DNA from: Maribacter algicola
GTDB taxonomy: Bacteria; Bacteroidota; Bacteroidia; Flavobacteriales; Flavobacteriaceae
Assembly (NCBI RefSeq): GCF_003933245.1
Contig: NZ_QUSX01000001.1
Location: 1,240,001 to 1,304,000, forward strand
Direction: 5' to 3'
DNA length: 64,000 nucleotides
Made by a program: the position numbers and the translations under genes. Below are positions 17,490 through 25,898 of the stretch, one piece after another. The notes beneath the pieces were generated by a model. The model made no database searches. It was given only the letters and a program-made list of their open reading frames with translations, and was not told the DNA's origin. Within the stretch, counting starts at the first letter, position 1, and each line of letters begins with the position of its first letter.

Positions 17490-17560
17490 ATTCTACTTTG
17501 GTGGTATCAGACATGAACTATGTCAAGTCACAAGTTGTTAATCCTTAAAATTGTTCACAT

Positions 17561-17582
17561 AAACCGACCACTTGGTCGGTTT
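17561..17582. promoter_or_regulatory. candidate TetR operator 1
   Basis: Perfect 10-bp inverted repeat, arms AAACCGACCA and TGGTCGGTTT around a CT centre. Upstream of the TetR gene; typical size and symmetry for a TetR-family operator. Core GACC-N4-GGTC is repeated at 17693-17704. Confidence 0.65.
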
Positions 17583-17692
17583 TCATTTTTAAAAAAGTAG
17601 TAGTTCATCGGGTTTTTGAACGTTCGCCGATTTTTTTCTTCATCATATCCAAAGAATCGAATTTCACCCAGCATCGGTCGGTTCTTTGTATA

Positions 17693-17704
17693 GACCAAAC
17701 GGTC
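17693..17704. promoter_or_regulatory. candidate TetR operator 2
   Basis: GACCAAACGGTC repeats the GACC-N4-GGTC core of the dyad at 17561-17582, and lies 23 bases before the ATG at 17728. A further half-site GGTCGG occurs at about 17677. Its position supports placing the TetR start downstream of it. Confidence 0.5.
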
Positions 17705-17727
17705 GGATTAACCCAAATCTTGAAATC

Positions 17728-18345
17728 ATGGATAAAAATTTAAAACGCATGGCTACCATGCACCGCATGCAAACCGCTGGATTGGAACTATTTTATGCAA
17801 ATGGGTATTATGCCACCAGCGTTGACGACATTCTGAAAAAACTATCCTTATCCAAAGGTGCCTTTTATTACCACTTTGTATCGAAAGAGGATTTCTTTAT
17901 ACAAATCATTCAAAACTTATTGGCGAGAAAAATATACAGCGTACTAATTGAACCTATAGAGGGCCATGACAATCCCCTTGAGCAAATAGTCGATTGTTTT
18001 GAAGACGCTTTGCAAACCGCCGTTCACAATGACATGGACTTTGGTTGTGTCCTCAATAATTTCTTGACCGAATTTCGCGGAAAGGACCAAAAAATAATGA
18101 AACATCTTTGTGATATATTTTCCATTTGGGAGGTAAATCTAGTTTCAGCCTTGCAAAAAGGGAAGTTTAATGGCTACGTAGATCGCCATGTAGATTGTGA
18201 GGCGGCAGCCACTTATTTAATAAGCTCTTATTTTGGTGTTCGTACCTTGATGGTAGGAACTACCCCTAGTGCCAGGAAATATCGCTTTATGAGCCAATTA
18301 CGAGTTTATCTAAAATCCTTGGAGCCTAAAAAAGTTGTCGCCTAG
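17728..18345 (+). CDS. TetR/AcrR family transcriptional regulator
   Basis: 205 residues from the ATG at 17728. The frame is open from 17686, but that earlier start would place the operator-like dyad inside the gene and add a non-homologous N-terminus. The N-terminal helix-turn-helix is clear (YYATSVDDILKKLSLSKGAFYYHFVSKEDFF); the C-terminal ligand/dimer domain is of the usual all-helical type. Two dyads with the same core lie upstream, indicating autoregulation, and a similar dyad precedes the first gene of the arsenosugar locus. It may therefore sense an arsenical or a locus metabolite. Its stop shares the tetranucleotide CTAG with the stop of the convergent GT9 gene. Confidence 0.9.
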   Translation: MDKNLKRMATMHRMQTAGLELFYANGYYATSVDDILKKLSLSKGAFYYHFVSKEDFFIQIIQNLLARKIYSVLIEPIEGHDNPLEQIVDCFEDALQTAVHNDMDFGCVLNNFLTEFRGKDQKIMKHLCDIFSIWEVNLVSALQKGKFNGYVDRHVDCEAAATYLISSYFGVRTLMVGTTPSARKYRFMSQLRVYLKSLEPKKVVA

Positions 18346-19391
18346 TCAATTATAAGTATTTGCCGAACTCTTTTTACAATCTGTTCAGGTGAAATTGTTT
18401 TCATGACTTGATCATATCCCGGCGGAAATTTGTTTCCGTAAACAGATGTAGGTATCAGGGGGAATTCTTTCCTGTTCGAAACAATTTGGTTTTCAACCGA
18501 CTGGCCAAAGGGTGCAAAGCCAGCTGCCGGATGTGTTACGCCCCACAAAGTAATTACAGGAACACCGTACATAGCTGCCAAATGGCCGTTTGCGCTATCC
18601 ATGGAAATCATTACCTCCAAATTACTGATTAGGGCGAGTTCCGCTTTAAACGGTAATTTTCCCGCTACCGAGGTGCATCCAGCGTATTGTTGTTCCCAAT
18701 CCTCCAAAACTGTCCGCTCTTTTTGGCCACCTCCAAAAAGAAGTATTTTTACATCTTTCATTGCGGCCAATTCCGAAATCAAAATCTCCATTAATGCAAG
18801 AGGGTATATTTTACCGGAAAAAGCGGCAAAGGGTGCGATACCTACTACCTTCTTGCCTTTAGGAAAAAAACTAGAACCTAAATCGGCGACTAATCTATGT
18901 TTTTCCAAAATATGCACATTGTGAACGGGAAATTCAAAACCATGTCTTTTGAAAACCGATTGATACCTCAAGTACATTGGAATTAGAGGATTTAGTTCCT
19001 TTATTTTTCCCGAAGTCAGTTCCCTTTTCTCCTTTCTACCCTTGTCCAATTGTTCAATAGGGATACCGTTTAATTTAAAAAAGATTTTTAGAATATTACT
19101 GCGTAGCACATTGTGAAGATCTGCCACGGCATCCACATCCATCCCCCTAAGCTGTTTAAAAAGTTTCCATAGACCCAAAGCCCCTTTATGCACGCCTTTT
19201 ACATCGGCAATAAAAACACCTACGTTGGGAATTTCAGATACAATGGGTGCAAAAAATGGTTTGGTAAGAAATGTAATTTTTAGATCGGGATATTTTTCGG
19301 TCAGTGCAAGTAGCACAGGAACCGTCATGGCCACATCTCCCATGGCCGATAACCTGATAACCAATATATGCCCTTTCCTATTTTTGGCCAC
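18342..19391 (-). CDS. glycosyltransferase family 9 (heptosyltransferase-like)
   Basis: 349 residues with the GT9/heptosyltransferase pattern: N-terminal ILVIRLSAMGDVAMTVPVL, a central VGIAPFAAFSGKIYPL acceptor/donor loop, and the C-terminal SMDSANGHLAAMYGVPVITLWG sugar-nucleotide motif. Such enzymes act at the cytoplasmic face and add core sugars to lipid A or related glycolipids. It overlaps the upstream DUF4254 gene by 14 bases and converges on tetR with overlapping stop codons. The GT9-DUF4254 pairing is frequent in Bacteroidota. The transferred sugar is not deducible. Confidence 0.9.
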   Translation of the reverse strand: MAKNRKGHILVIRLSAMGDVAMTVPVLLALTEKYPDLKITFLTKPFFAPIVSEIPNVGVFIADVKGVHKGALGLWKLFKQLRGMDVDAVADLHNVLRSNILKIFFKLNGIPIEQLDKGRKEKRELTSGKIKELNPLIPMYLRYQSVFKRHGFEFPVHNVHILEKHRLVADLGSSFFPKGKKVVGIAPFAAFSGKIYPLALMEILISELAAMKDVKILLFGGGQKERTVLEDWEQQYAGCTSVAGKLPFKAELALISNLEVMISMDSANGHLAAMYGVPVITLWGVTHPAAGFAPFGQSVENQIVSNRKEFPLIPTSVYGNKFPPGYDQVMKTISPEQIVKRVRQILIID

Positions 19392-19980
19392 GAAGGATGG
19401 GATTTAGTTCCTCATCGTTGTACATCTTCATTTGCTTGTACACTTTCATGTATTTGTTGCCTTCTTCTATATCTTTCAACAATTGGTCGATGGCCATCGA
19501 AAGATCTCTGCGCTGCTCCATAAGAATATCCAATTTGTCCTGACACCTTTTTAGATGTTCCTGGGATGCATCCTCCCGGTTCACCTCTTCCTGCATGTGG
19601 TAAATTTTCAAGGCGAGAATGGAAAGTCGGTCTATCGCCCAGGCAGGGCTCTCCGTATTGATGGTGGCGTTCTCCTTGATTTCTACTGATCGGTATTTAT
19701 TAAGGAAGTACCCGTCAATATATTCAACGAGGTCCGTTCTGTCCTGATTGCTGGCATCGATTTTACGCTTTAAATCCAAGGCCGCTTTGGGTTCAATATT
19801 TGGATCCCTTATAATATCCTCATAGTGCCATTGCACGGTGTCGATCCAATTCTTTCGGTAAAGTAAATGGGCTATATCCTCCTTTGGATAGGGATTGTTA
19901 AACACTTGATCTACATCATCCTTTTTGTGATATGTATGGATACTTTCCTCGAAAACCTTTACCGCAAAGTCGCTGAACAT
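19378..19980 (-). CDS. DUF4254 domain-containing protein
   Basis: 200 residues, highly charged and predicted all-helical with no signal peptide, matching the DUF4254 family of Bacteroidota. Recognisable stretches are HLLYRKNWIDTVQWHYEDIIRDP and AIDRLSILALKIYHMQEE. The function is unknown. Members almost always sit beside a GT9 glycosyltransferase, as here, with a 14-base overlap that implies translational coupling and a role in envelope glycolipid synthesis. A TATCTTTG -7-like box lies 14 bases upstream of the start. Confidence 0.85.
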   Translation of the reverse strand: MFSDFAVKVFEESIHTYHKKDDVDQVFNNPYPKEDIAHLLYRKNWIDTVQWHYEDIIRDPNIEPKAALDLKRKIDASNQDRTDLVEYIDGYFLNKYRSVEIKENATINTESPAWAIDRLSILALKIYHMQEEVNREDASQEHLKRCQDKLDILMEQRRDLSMAIDQLLKDIEEGNKYMKVYKQMKMYNDEELNPILRGQK

Positions 19981-19994
19981 AATTTAATTTTTAA

Positions 19995-20002
19995 CAAAGA
20001 TA
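19995..20002 (-). promoter_or_regulatory. candidate -7 box for DUF4254-GT9 pair
   Basis: On the minus strand this reads TATCTTTG (TAnnTTTG consensus), 14 bases before the DUF4254 ATG, with TTG about 16 bases further upstream (20019-20021). Confidence 0.4.
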
Positions 20003-20009
20003 CCTTATA

Positions 20010-20948
20010 TCAGGAAATCAATAGATTTCCCAAAAAAATCGCCGTTGGAAACAAAATACTGGCAATCAATAGTATTTCCCGAAATTTTTCGCGCTTTATG
20101 GACTGCACATAATTGGTCATTAAAATGACCGTGGGGAAAAAGGTGATAATCAATGCATGACTATTCCCTGAAAGTACCAATAGGTTTAGCAATAACCCCA
20201 AAACAAAGGAAAGGACCACCAAACGTATCATAATAATCCTTCCTACACCGGCTTTGCCCAATTTTAGAAAAGCCCAAAAGATAAGTGCTACATTTAAGAC
20301 AATATAAAATCCGATTTTCACGCTTGGAATAAGGTCAAATGTAAACAAGTTTTTAATGTCCAGTTGAAAACTATAGTGTTCCAAAAGCCAGTCAAGTTGG
20401 TCAAAAATCGATAAAAACCCGATCAGTATGAGCAAAAAGCATATTGTCGAAGATATAATTACAAGCCAGTTTCGCAAGTTTTTTGGTTCATAAATAAAAA
20501 TAGCCGAGAGCACCAAAACCAAATAGAGTATGCCCCAATCATAAAAAAGGCTGCCTACGAGTATCCATAAACTTGCGTCAAATATCTTTAGTTTGATGTT
20601 CTTAAGGGATTTTATACTGAGGATTCTCCTAAAGGCAAGTAATAGGAAGAAATTGCAAAAGATGGCATTGGAATCGCCCATAGTTGCGGGAAACACCATT
20701 AAAAATAGTGTAAAAAACAGGATGGCGTAAGAATTGTTCTTGGTCAACTTATTTCGTTTTACTATGAAATCCATAATAAATACACTAAATAATAATACGA
20801 CCAATACAATAAGTTCCTTTAAGGGACTTACGTCGTTTACATCAAGATTTAGCACAAAAACCTTTGTTGTAGGATATAAAAGAAAGATAAAACTGAACAG
20901 TATGACAAAGTTTACCGGTTTTGTTTTACCAAAAATGCTTGAAATCAT
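20010..20948 (-). CDS. DUF6427 family integral membrane protein
   Basis: 312 residues with about nine hydrophobic spans and little soluble sequence, opening ISSIFGKTKPVNFVILF. It matches the flavobacterial DUF6427 family, whose function is unknown. In related genomes it is commonly found upstream of DUF4254/GT9 or next to DUF6341 and purD, as here. It shares a short (41-base) divergent promoter region with the DUF6341 gene. Low sequence complexity of the spans limits functional inference; a role in envelope lipid or glycan metabolism is only suggested by neighbours. Confidence 0.8.
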   Translation of the reverse strand: MISSIFGKTKPVNFVILFSFIFLLYPTTKVFVLNLDVNDVSPLKELIVLVVLLFSVFIMDFIVKRNKLTKNNSYAILFFTLFLMVFPATMGDSNAIFCNFFLLLAFRRILSIKSLKNIKLKIFDASLWILVGSLFYDWGILYLVLVLSAIFIYEPKNLRNWLVIISSTICFLLILIGFLSIFDQLDWLLEHYSFQLDIKNLFTFDLIPSVKIGFYIVLNVALIFWAFLKLGKAGVGRIIMIRLVVLSFVLGLLLNLLVLSGNSHALIITFFPTVILMTNYVQSIKREKFREILLIASILFPTAIFLGNLLIS

Positions 20949-20968
20949 GGATGATTTTTATACTTTTG
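20939..20968 (+). promoter_or_regulatory. promoter of DUF6341 gene
   Basis: TTG (20939-20941), 19 bases, then TACTTTTG (20961-20968). Both elements and the spacing match the Bacteroidota sigma-A promoter. The ATG follows 21 bases after the -7 box, and the -33 overlaps the divergent DUF6427 start. Confidence 0.6.
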
Positions 20969-20989
20969 CCTTGTAAATATAGCAATAAG

Positions 20990-21211
20990 ATGAAGTCATT
21001 TTTTTACGGTATCGAGGATTTGTTTGTCAATGTACTTTTCGCACCATTGGATGCATTGCGATTTATGGAAAGCTGGACACTATCCAATATTTTGAACTGG
21101 ATATTTATGTTAATCGGCTTTGTAGCATTTGTGTATTGGATGTTGGAGCTGAAAAAGTTCAACGATAACGGTGAAGAGGATAAGTCGATTTCTTCCCACT
21201 CGTACCTATAA
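20990..21211 (+). CDS. DUF6341 family small membrane protein
   Basis: 73 residues: the opening FFYGIEDLFVNVLFAPLDALR and the single hydrophobic span NWIFMLIGFVAFVYWMLEL are characteristic of DUF6341, a conserved flavobacterial small protein once mis-named uracil phosphoribosyltransferase. The frame is open from 20921, but the well-placed promoter and family length favour the ATG at 20990. It is flanked by a good promoter and a strong bidirectional terminator, so it is a stand-alone transcript. Function unknown. Confidence 0.85.
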   Translation: MKSFFYGIEDLFVNVLFAPLDALRFMESWTLSNILNWIFMLIGFVAFVYWMLELKKFNDNGEEDKSISSHSYL

Positions 21212-21226
21212 AGATCAACATTTAAA

Positions 21227-21263
21227 AAAATCGGCATTTTCCAAATTGGAAAATGCCGATTTT
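21227..21263. terminator. bidirectional terminator, DUF6341 / purD
   Basis: An 18-bp perfect inverted repeat: left arm 21227-21244, central A 21245, right arm 21246-21263, with AAAA/TTTT at both ends. It lies between two convergent genes and can serve both strands; its end is two bases from the purD stop. Confidence 0.85.
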
Positions 21264-21265
21264 CT

Positions 21266-22537
21266 TTATAGGTCAAAACCTATATCCCGCCGGTAATTCA
21301 TTCCCTCAAATTGTATCTTTTGAACGTTTTTGTAGGAAATTGCCAAAGCTTCCTTATATGATTCCCCGTAGGAAGTTACTGCCAAGACCCTTCCGCCATT
21401 TGTTAGTATTTTACCTTCTTTAAGGGTGGTACCCGCATGGAAAACAATGGAGTCCTCAATCGTGTCAATCCCTTTTATCTCCTTTCCCTTTTCATAAGCA
21501 CCTGGATATCCGCCTGAAACCGTCATCACCGTAGTGGTGGCTCGTGCATCGATTTTAATCGCTACATCGTTTAAACCTCCTTTGGCAACGGCTTGCATCA
21601 GTTCCACAAAATCATTTTGAATCCGTGGTAATACGACTTCCGTTTCCGGATCTCCCATGCGAACGTTGTACTCGATTACTTTTGGTTCATCGCCCACTTT
21701 GATCAATCCTATAAATATGAATCCCTTATAGGGTAGATTATCCAATTTAAGGCCCTCTATGGTAGGTTTTACTATTTGGTCATGTACTTTGTCCATAAAG
21801 GTCTTATCGGCGAAAGGGACTGGTGAAATGGCCCCCATACCGCCCGTATTGAGACCTGTATCGCCCTCCCCGATTCTTTTATAGTCCTTGGCCGTGGGCA
21901 GAACTTTATAGTTTAAACCGTCGGTAAGCACAAAAACACTTAATTCTATACCTTCCAAAAATTCCTCTATGACCACAGTGGTACTGGCACTACCAAATTT
22001 TGCGTCCACCAACATGGATTTCAACTCCATTTTTGCTTCGTTCAGGTCCTTGAGAATGACCACACCCTTGCCCGCTGCCAGACCATCCGCTTTCAATACA
22101 TAAGGAGGTTCCAAACTCTCTAGAAATTCATATCCCTCGTTCAATAATTCTGCAGTAAAACTTTGGTATTTGGCCGTAGGAATATTATGACGCATCATAA
22201 ACTCCTTGGCAAACTCCTTACTACCCTCCAATTTTGCCGCTATTTTTTGAGGGCCGATAACGGGAATGCTTTTTAATTGAGCATCTTCCAAGAAATAATC
22301 ATGAACGCCGTTCACCAAAGGGTCTTCTGGGCCAACAATCACCAAGTCGATTACCTTTTCCAGCACGGCCTCCTTGATTTTTTCAAAATCGTTTACACCA
22401 ATTGGTATGTTTTCGCCTAAATTGGAGGTGCCCGCATTTCCAGGGGCAATGTAGAGCCTTGATAAATGATCGCTTTGGGACAACTTCCAAGCGAAAGCAT
22501 GTTCGCGGCCCCCAGATCCAAGAATTAAAATGTTCAT
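21266..22537 (-). CDS. purD: phosphoribosylamine-glycine ligase
   Basis: 423 residues, full length for PurD (GAR synthetase), the second step of de novo purine synthesis: 5-phosphoribosylamine + glycine + ATP gives GAR. The N-terminal Rossmann-like loop ILGSGGREHA, the ATP-grasp core (ADGLAAGKGVV, GASTTVVIEEFLEG-type region), and NVRMGDPETEVVLPR near the metal site are all present. Cytoplasmic. A TACTTTTG -7 box lies 14 bases upstream of the start, and the gene ends at a bidirectional terminator. It lies beyond the downstream end of the polysaccharide locus but is functionally unrelated to it. Confidence 0.97.
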   Translation of the reverse strand: MNILILGSGGREHAFAWKLSQSDHLSRLYIAPGNAGTSNLGENIPIGVNDFEKIKEAVLEKVIDLVIVGPEDPLVNGVHDYFLEDAQLKSIPVIGPQKIAAKLEGSKEFAKEFMMRHNIPTAKYQSFTAELLNEGYEFLESLEPPYVLKADGLAAGKGVVILKDLNEAKMELKSMLVDAKFGSASTTVVIEEFLEGIELSVFVLTDGLNYKVLPTAKDYKRIGEGDTGLNTGGMGAISPVPFADKTFMDKVHDQIVKPTIEGLKLDNLPYKGFIFIGLIKVGDEPKVIEYNVRMGDPETEVVLPRIQNDFVELMQAVAKGGLNDVAIKIDARATTTVMTVSGGYPGAYEKGKEIKGIDTIEDSIVFHAGTTLKEGKILTNGGRVLAVTSYGESYKEALAISYKNVQKIQFEGMNYRRDIGFDL

Positions 22538-22551
22538 GAGTAGACTTTTGA

Positions 22552-22559
22552 CAAAAGTA
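22552..22559 (-). promoter_or_regulatory. candidate -7 box for purD
   Basis: The minus strand reads TACTTTTG (TAnnTTTG consensus), 14 bases before the purD ATG. No well-spaced -33 TTG was seen. It implies that purD is transcribed separately from the polysaccharide genes upstream. Confidence 0.45.
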
Positions 22560-22579
22560 AGCTTTGATGCGTAAATAAA

Positions 22580-23557
22580 CTATTTGGAAGAAAAATCCCG
22601 ATGTTCCTTTTTTTGCAACTCCTCGGGGGAAAGGGATTTGAAATAATCGTATACGATTTTTAGGCCCTCAGACCGACTTACCTTAGGCTCCCATCCCAAA
22701 ATCTGCTTTGCTTTTGTGATATCCGGCTGGCGCTGGGTGGGGTCATCTTTGGGAAGTGGTTTATAAATAATCTTCTGATTTGTTCCCGTCAGGGCAATAA
22801 TCTCCTCAGCAAACTCCTTAATGGTTGTTTCGTGTGGATTCCCAATATTCACAGGGTCCGGATAATCACTGAATAACAATCGGTATATTCCTTCAACCTG
22901 ATCATCGATATAACAGAAGGACCGAGTTTGTGAACCATCGCCAAAAACGGTCAAATCTTCCCCTCGCAGCGCCTGTCCCATAAATGCCGGTACCACCCTA
23001 CCATCATTCAACCGCATTCTGGAGCCGTAGGTATTAAAAATTCGTACAATCCTTGTTTCCAATCCGTGGTGTCTATGGTAGGCCATGGTGATGGACTCCA
23101 TAAAGCGTTTGGCCTCATCGTACACTCCCCTAGGACCTACCGGACTTACATTACCGTTGTATTCTTCGGTTTGGGGATGTACCAAAGGGTCTCCATACAC
23201 CTCAGATGTTGATGCAACCAAGATTCTTGCCCCCTTTTCCTTGGCAAGTCCCAATAGGTTCAGCGTACCCAACGAACCCACTTTTAATGTTTTGATAGGG
23301 ATTTTAAGATAATCTATAGGACTGGCAGGCGAGGCAAAATGCAGTATATAATCCAATTTTCCGGAAACATGGACAAACTTAGTCACATCATGGTGATGGA
23401 ATTCAAAATTCTCCAAGGGAAAAAGATGCTTGATATTATCCAAATCTCCCGTAATCAAGTTATCCATGCCAATAACATGAAAACCTTCATTAATAAATCT
23501 GTCACATAAATGTGAACCAAGAAATCCGGCCGCGCCGGTAATTAGGATTTTTTTCAT
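22580..23557 (-). CDS. UDP-glucuronic acid decarboxylase (UDP-xylose synthase)
   Basis: 325 residues of the extended SDR family: NAD-binding [10 protein letters not shown] (8-17) and catalytic Tyr146/Lys150 in YDEAK. Overall sequence ([50 protein letters not shown]) is that of UXS, which converts UDP-glucuronate to UDP-xylose in the cytoplasm with internal NAD recycling. The gene lies 9 bases after the sugar transferase gene in the same direction, so the exported glycan may contain xylose or a derivative. The UDP-glucose dehydrogenase needed to make its substrate is not in the window. Confidence 0.92.
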   Translation of the reverse strand: MKKILITGAAGFLGSHLCDRFINEGFHVIGMDNLITGDLDNIKHLFPLENFEFHHHDVTKFVHVSGKLDYILHFASPASPIDYLKIPIKTLKVGSLGTLNLLGLAKEKGARILVASTSEVYGDPLVHPQTEEYNGNVSPVGPRGVYDEAKRFMESITMAYHRHHGLETRIVRIFNTYGSRMRLNDGRVVPAFMGQALRGEDLTVFGDGSQTRSFCYIDDQVEGIYRLLFSDYPDPVNIGNPHETTIKEFAEEIIALTGTNQKIIYKPLPKDDPTQRQPDITKAKQILGWEPKVSRSEGLKIVYDYFKSLSPEELQKKEHRDFSSK

Positions 23558-23566
23558 TAGTCTATT

Positions 23567-24931
23567 TTATATTCCTCTAGAGAACAATACTGTAGTAATG
23601 GTTTTGAATATGATTCTTAAATCCAAGGTAATTGAACGGTTTTTAATATAATAAAGATCATATTCCAATTTTCTAACCGAATCCTCCAAATTTTGCCCAT
23701 ATTTATACTTTACCTGAGCCCAACCGGTAATACCAGGTCTTATAAGATGCCTAGTCCCATAAAAAGGCACTAAATTGTTTAATTGTTTAACAAATACCTT
23801 TCGTTCTGGCCGTGGACCAATAAACTGCATATCTCCCCTAATTAAGGAAATAACTTGGGGAATTTCATCAATCCTGAAAATTCTTAATATTCTACCAAAA
23901 GAAGTAATACGAGCGTCGTTCTTTACGGCCATTTTGGCCCCTTCCTTTTCTGCATCCGTTACCATGGACCTAAACTTATAAATTTTGAACTCTTTTCCAT
24001 GTAAACCGACACGCTTTTGTGTATAAAACAAAGGCCCGGGATTAAAAAAAATATTTAGTACGAATACAAATGGAATGCATAGTATAAGCATTAGTCCTAG
24101 AAAAAGTGAAACCAAAAAATTTAATCCAAAACTAAAAATGGTTTGTAGATACCTGATCTTTTTATGCCTTAATTGAAGTATTTCATAAAAACTGTCATTA
24201 TGAGATTGTATGGGCAGCGCCTCGTAAATATTTTCATAAAATGAAGTATATGTTATCACTTCTTTCCCCTTTAGAATTGCCCTAAACATTAGCTTTTCCA
24301 AGTCGGCAGGAATCCCATTATAACTTTTTACATTAAGAACCCAAGAGTCTACCTTTTCAATCGCGTTAAGGAAAGGTTTTCTAATTGCTGTATCCGAATT
24401 AATATCATACGTTAATTTTACTCTATAAAAAGTTTCAAGGTCAACCCCATCAATACGCTTTTGCACTTCTCTTAAAGAGCCTTCTGTATCCTTTTCATAA
24501 ATTAACAGTACATTTTTAGTAATGGGTATTACCCTAAATACATTAGCAAAAAAAAGTCGCCAAAGCGCCACCTCAACGGGCGTAAGCAATAGAAAGACCA
24601 AAAGAGGTATTCGCCAGAAACTCGTGTCAAAGAAAATAACACAAAAAATAAATACGACAAAAACAAAGAGACTAGTAATGTAAAGCGCTTGCGTAATTAC
24701 ATATTTTCTGCGTAACCTCTTCTGCAGGTTATATAAATCAAGGATGTAAGAGAGGGTCAAAAATGAAAAAATACCGAAAGAGAAAACCGATATCTCCAAT
24801 CTAGTCGATATAAATTCAGCATCAATAGCATGATTTACAAAAACGTTCAAACTTGCTATAATAACAACCAAATCCCCTACTAAAAGAATAAATTTGCGTT
24901 CTACGCTATTTAGAATTGAGGGGCGTGCCAT
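23567..24931 (-). CDS. initiating sugar transferase (polyprenyl glycosylphosphotransferase)
   Basis: 454 residues. N-terminal membrane spans (about 10-130) and a degenerate CoA-binding-like region precede a last long hydrophobic segment near 270-300 and the bacterial sugar transferase catalytic domain. The domain carries the diagnostic KRVGLHGKEFKIYKFRSM, the DEIPQ motif and GPRPE. This is the WbaP/WcaJ type that places the first sugar-1-phosphate on undecaprenyl phosphate at the inner membrane. It is the initiating enzyme for the Wzx/Wzy locus upstream. Which sugar it takes cannot be told from sequence. Confidence 0.93.
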   Translation of the reverse strand: MARPSILNSVERKFILLVGDLVVIIASLNVFVNHAIDAEFISTRLEISVFSFGIFSFLTLSYILDLYNLQKRLRRKYVITQALYITSLFVFVVFIFCVIFFDTSFWRIPLLVFLLLTPVEVALWRLFFANVFRVIPITKNVLLIYEKDTEGSLREVQKRIDGVDLETFYRVKLTYDINSDTAIRKPFLNAIEKVDSWVLNVKSYNGIPADLEKLMFRAILKGKEVITYTSFYENIYEALPIQSHNDSFYEILQLRHKKIRYLQTIFSFGLNFLVSLFLGLMLILCIPFVFVLNIFFNPGPLFYTQKRVGLHGKEFKIYKFRSMVTDAEKEGAKMAVKNDARITSFGRILRIFRIDEIPQVISLIRGDMQFIGPRPERKVFVKQLNNLVPFYGTRHLIRPGITGWAQVKYKYGQNLEDSVRKLEYDLYYIKNRSITLDLRIIFKTITTVLFSRGI

Positions 24932-25061
24932 TTGATTTTTTCTTGTAAGATTTTATGACTTAAATGTAAGTTTTCAATTTTAAAAACAATAAAAGTAAAA
25001 GTTTAATAAAGGATATTTAGCCAAAATAAAAAAACATAACAAAATCCATGCCCATAAAATT

Positions 25062-25871
25062 TTATTTAAACTGCCTAGACACATTGCCAATTCTTGAAAC
25101 CTTAAAATTCATAAGGATAAATATTGCTATAATCTGCTTCAGTTTTATTATAATGGTAGTGATTGAATAGAAAAAAGAAAGTACAATTGATAATTGGGCC
25201 ACTTTACGAAATACTTGCCATTGATACTGAATCAAATCCAATTTATTCGCTGATACCGAATCGTTTCGTTTTATGTAACTTGACAAACATTCAGTTAAAC
25301 CATATCCATTGGTTTTTCTGAGCAAATTTAACCAAAGTGCATGGTCTTCGCACTTTCCTATGGTCGGGAAATATTGCTTTCCAAAGAATCCAACATCATA
25401 AATTACAGTCAAACAGCCAATTGGGTTATTGTAAAGGGCTCTTTTTAGAGTGACCTTGTCAAGACAGTGAATAAAAATATCAGCTTTTTCTTTATTTTCG
25501 ATTAAAACAGCATAGTCGCTAAAGGTAAAATAGTAATTATTTTGCCGCATAAAGTGAAGTTGTTTTTCCAACTTTTCAGGATACCATAAGTCATCACTGT
25601 CTAAAAATGCTATATAATTTCCATTGGCCAGTTCAATCGCCTTATTCCTGGCCACAGCGGCACCACCATTTTTCTGAAGCCTGAAATACCTAATCCTAGA
25701 ATCCTTTTCTTGAAATGATTTTATAACCTCTTGGCTTCCGTCCGTGGAACAGTCGTCAACCAGGATATGCTCCCAGTTCTTATAGGTTTGTGCCTGCACT
25801 GTTCCAATATTATATGAAAGGAATTTTTCAGAGTTATAAACTGGCGTTATTATTGAAACCAAGTCGTTCAT
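25062..25871 (-). CDS. glycosyltransferase family 2
   Basis: 269 residues with a GT-A domain: VSIITPVYNSEKFL, DDCSTDGS, and the metal-binding DSDD in IAFLDSDDLW. It is near the short end of the family, with a C-terminal hydrophobic helix (about 225-250) that may tether it to the membrane. It would add one sugar to the lipid-linked repeat unit. The gene and its spacers look more AT-rich than purD or rfbA, as is common for variable glycosyltransferases. There is a 130-base gap before the sugar transferase gene downstream. Confidence 0.9.
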   Translation of the reverse strand: MNDLVSIITPVYNSEKFLSYNIGTVQAQTYKNWEHILVDDCSTDGSQEVIKSFQEKDSRIRYFRLQKNGGAAVARNKAIELANGNYIAFLDSDDLWYPEKLEKQLHFMRQNNYYFTFSDYAVLIENKEKADIFIHCLDKVTLKRALYNNPIGCLTVIYDVGFFGKQYFPTIGKCEDHALWLNLLRKTNGYGLTECLSSYIKRNDSVSANKLDLIQYQWQVFRKVAQLSIVLSFFYSITTIIIKLKQIIAIFILMNFKVSRIGNVSRQFK

Positions 25872-25898
25872 AGAATAATATGTTGATTATCAGCTAAT

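Noticed and set aside
17686-17727. Earlier start of the TetR gene
   Set aside because: It would put the GACC-N4-GGTC operator-like dyad inside the coding region and adds residues not seen in TetR proteins.
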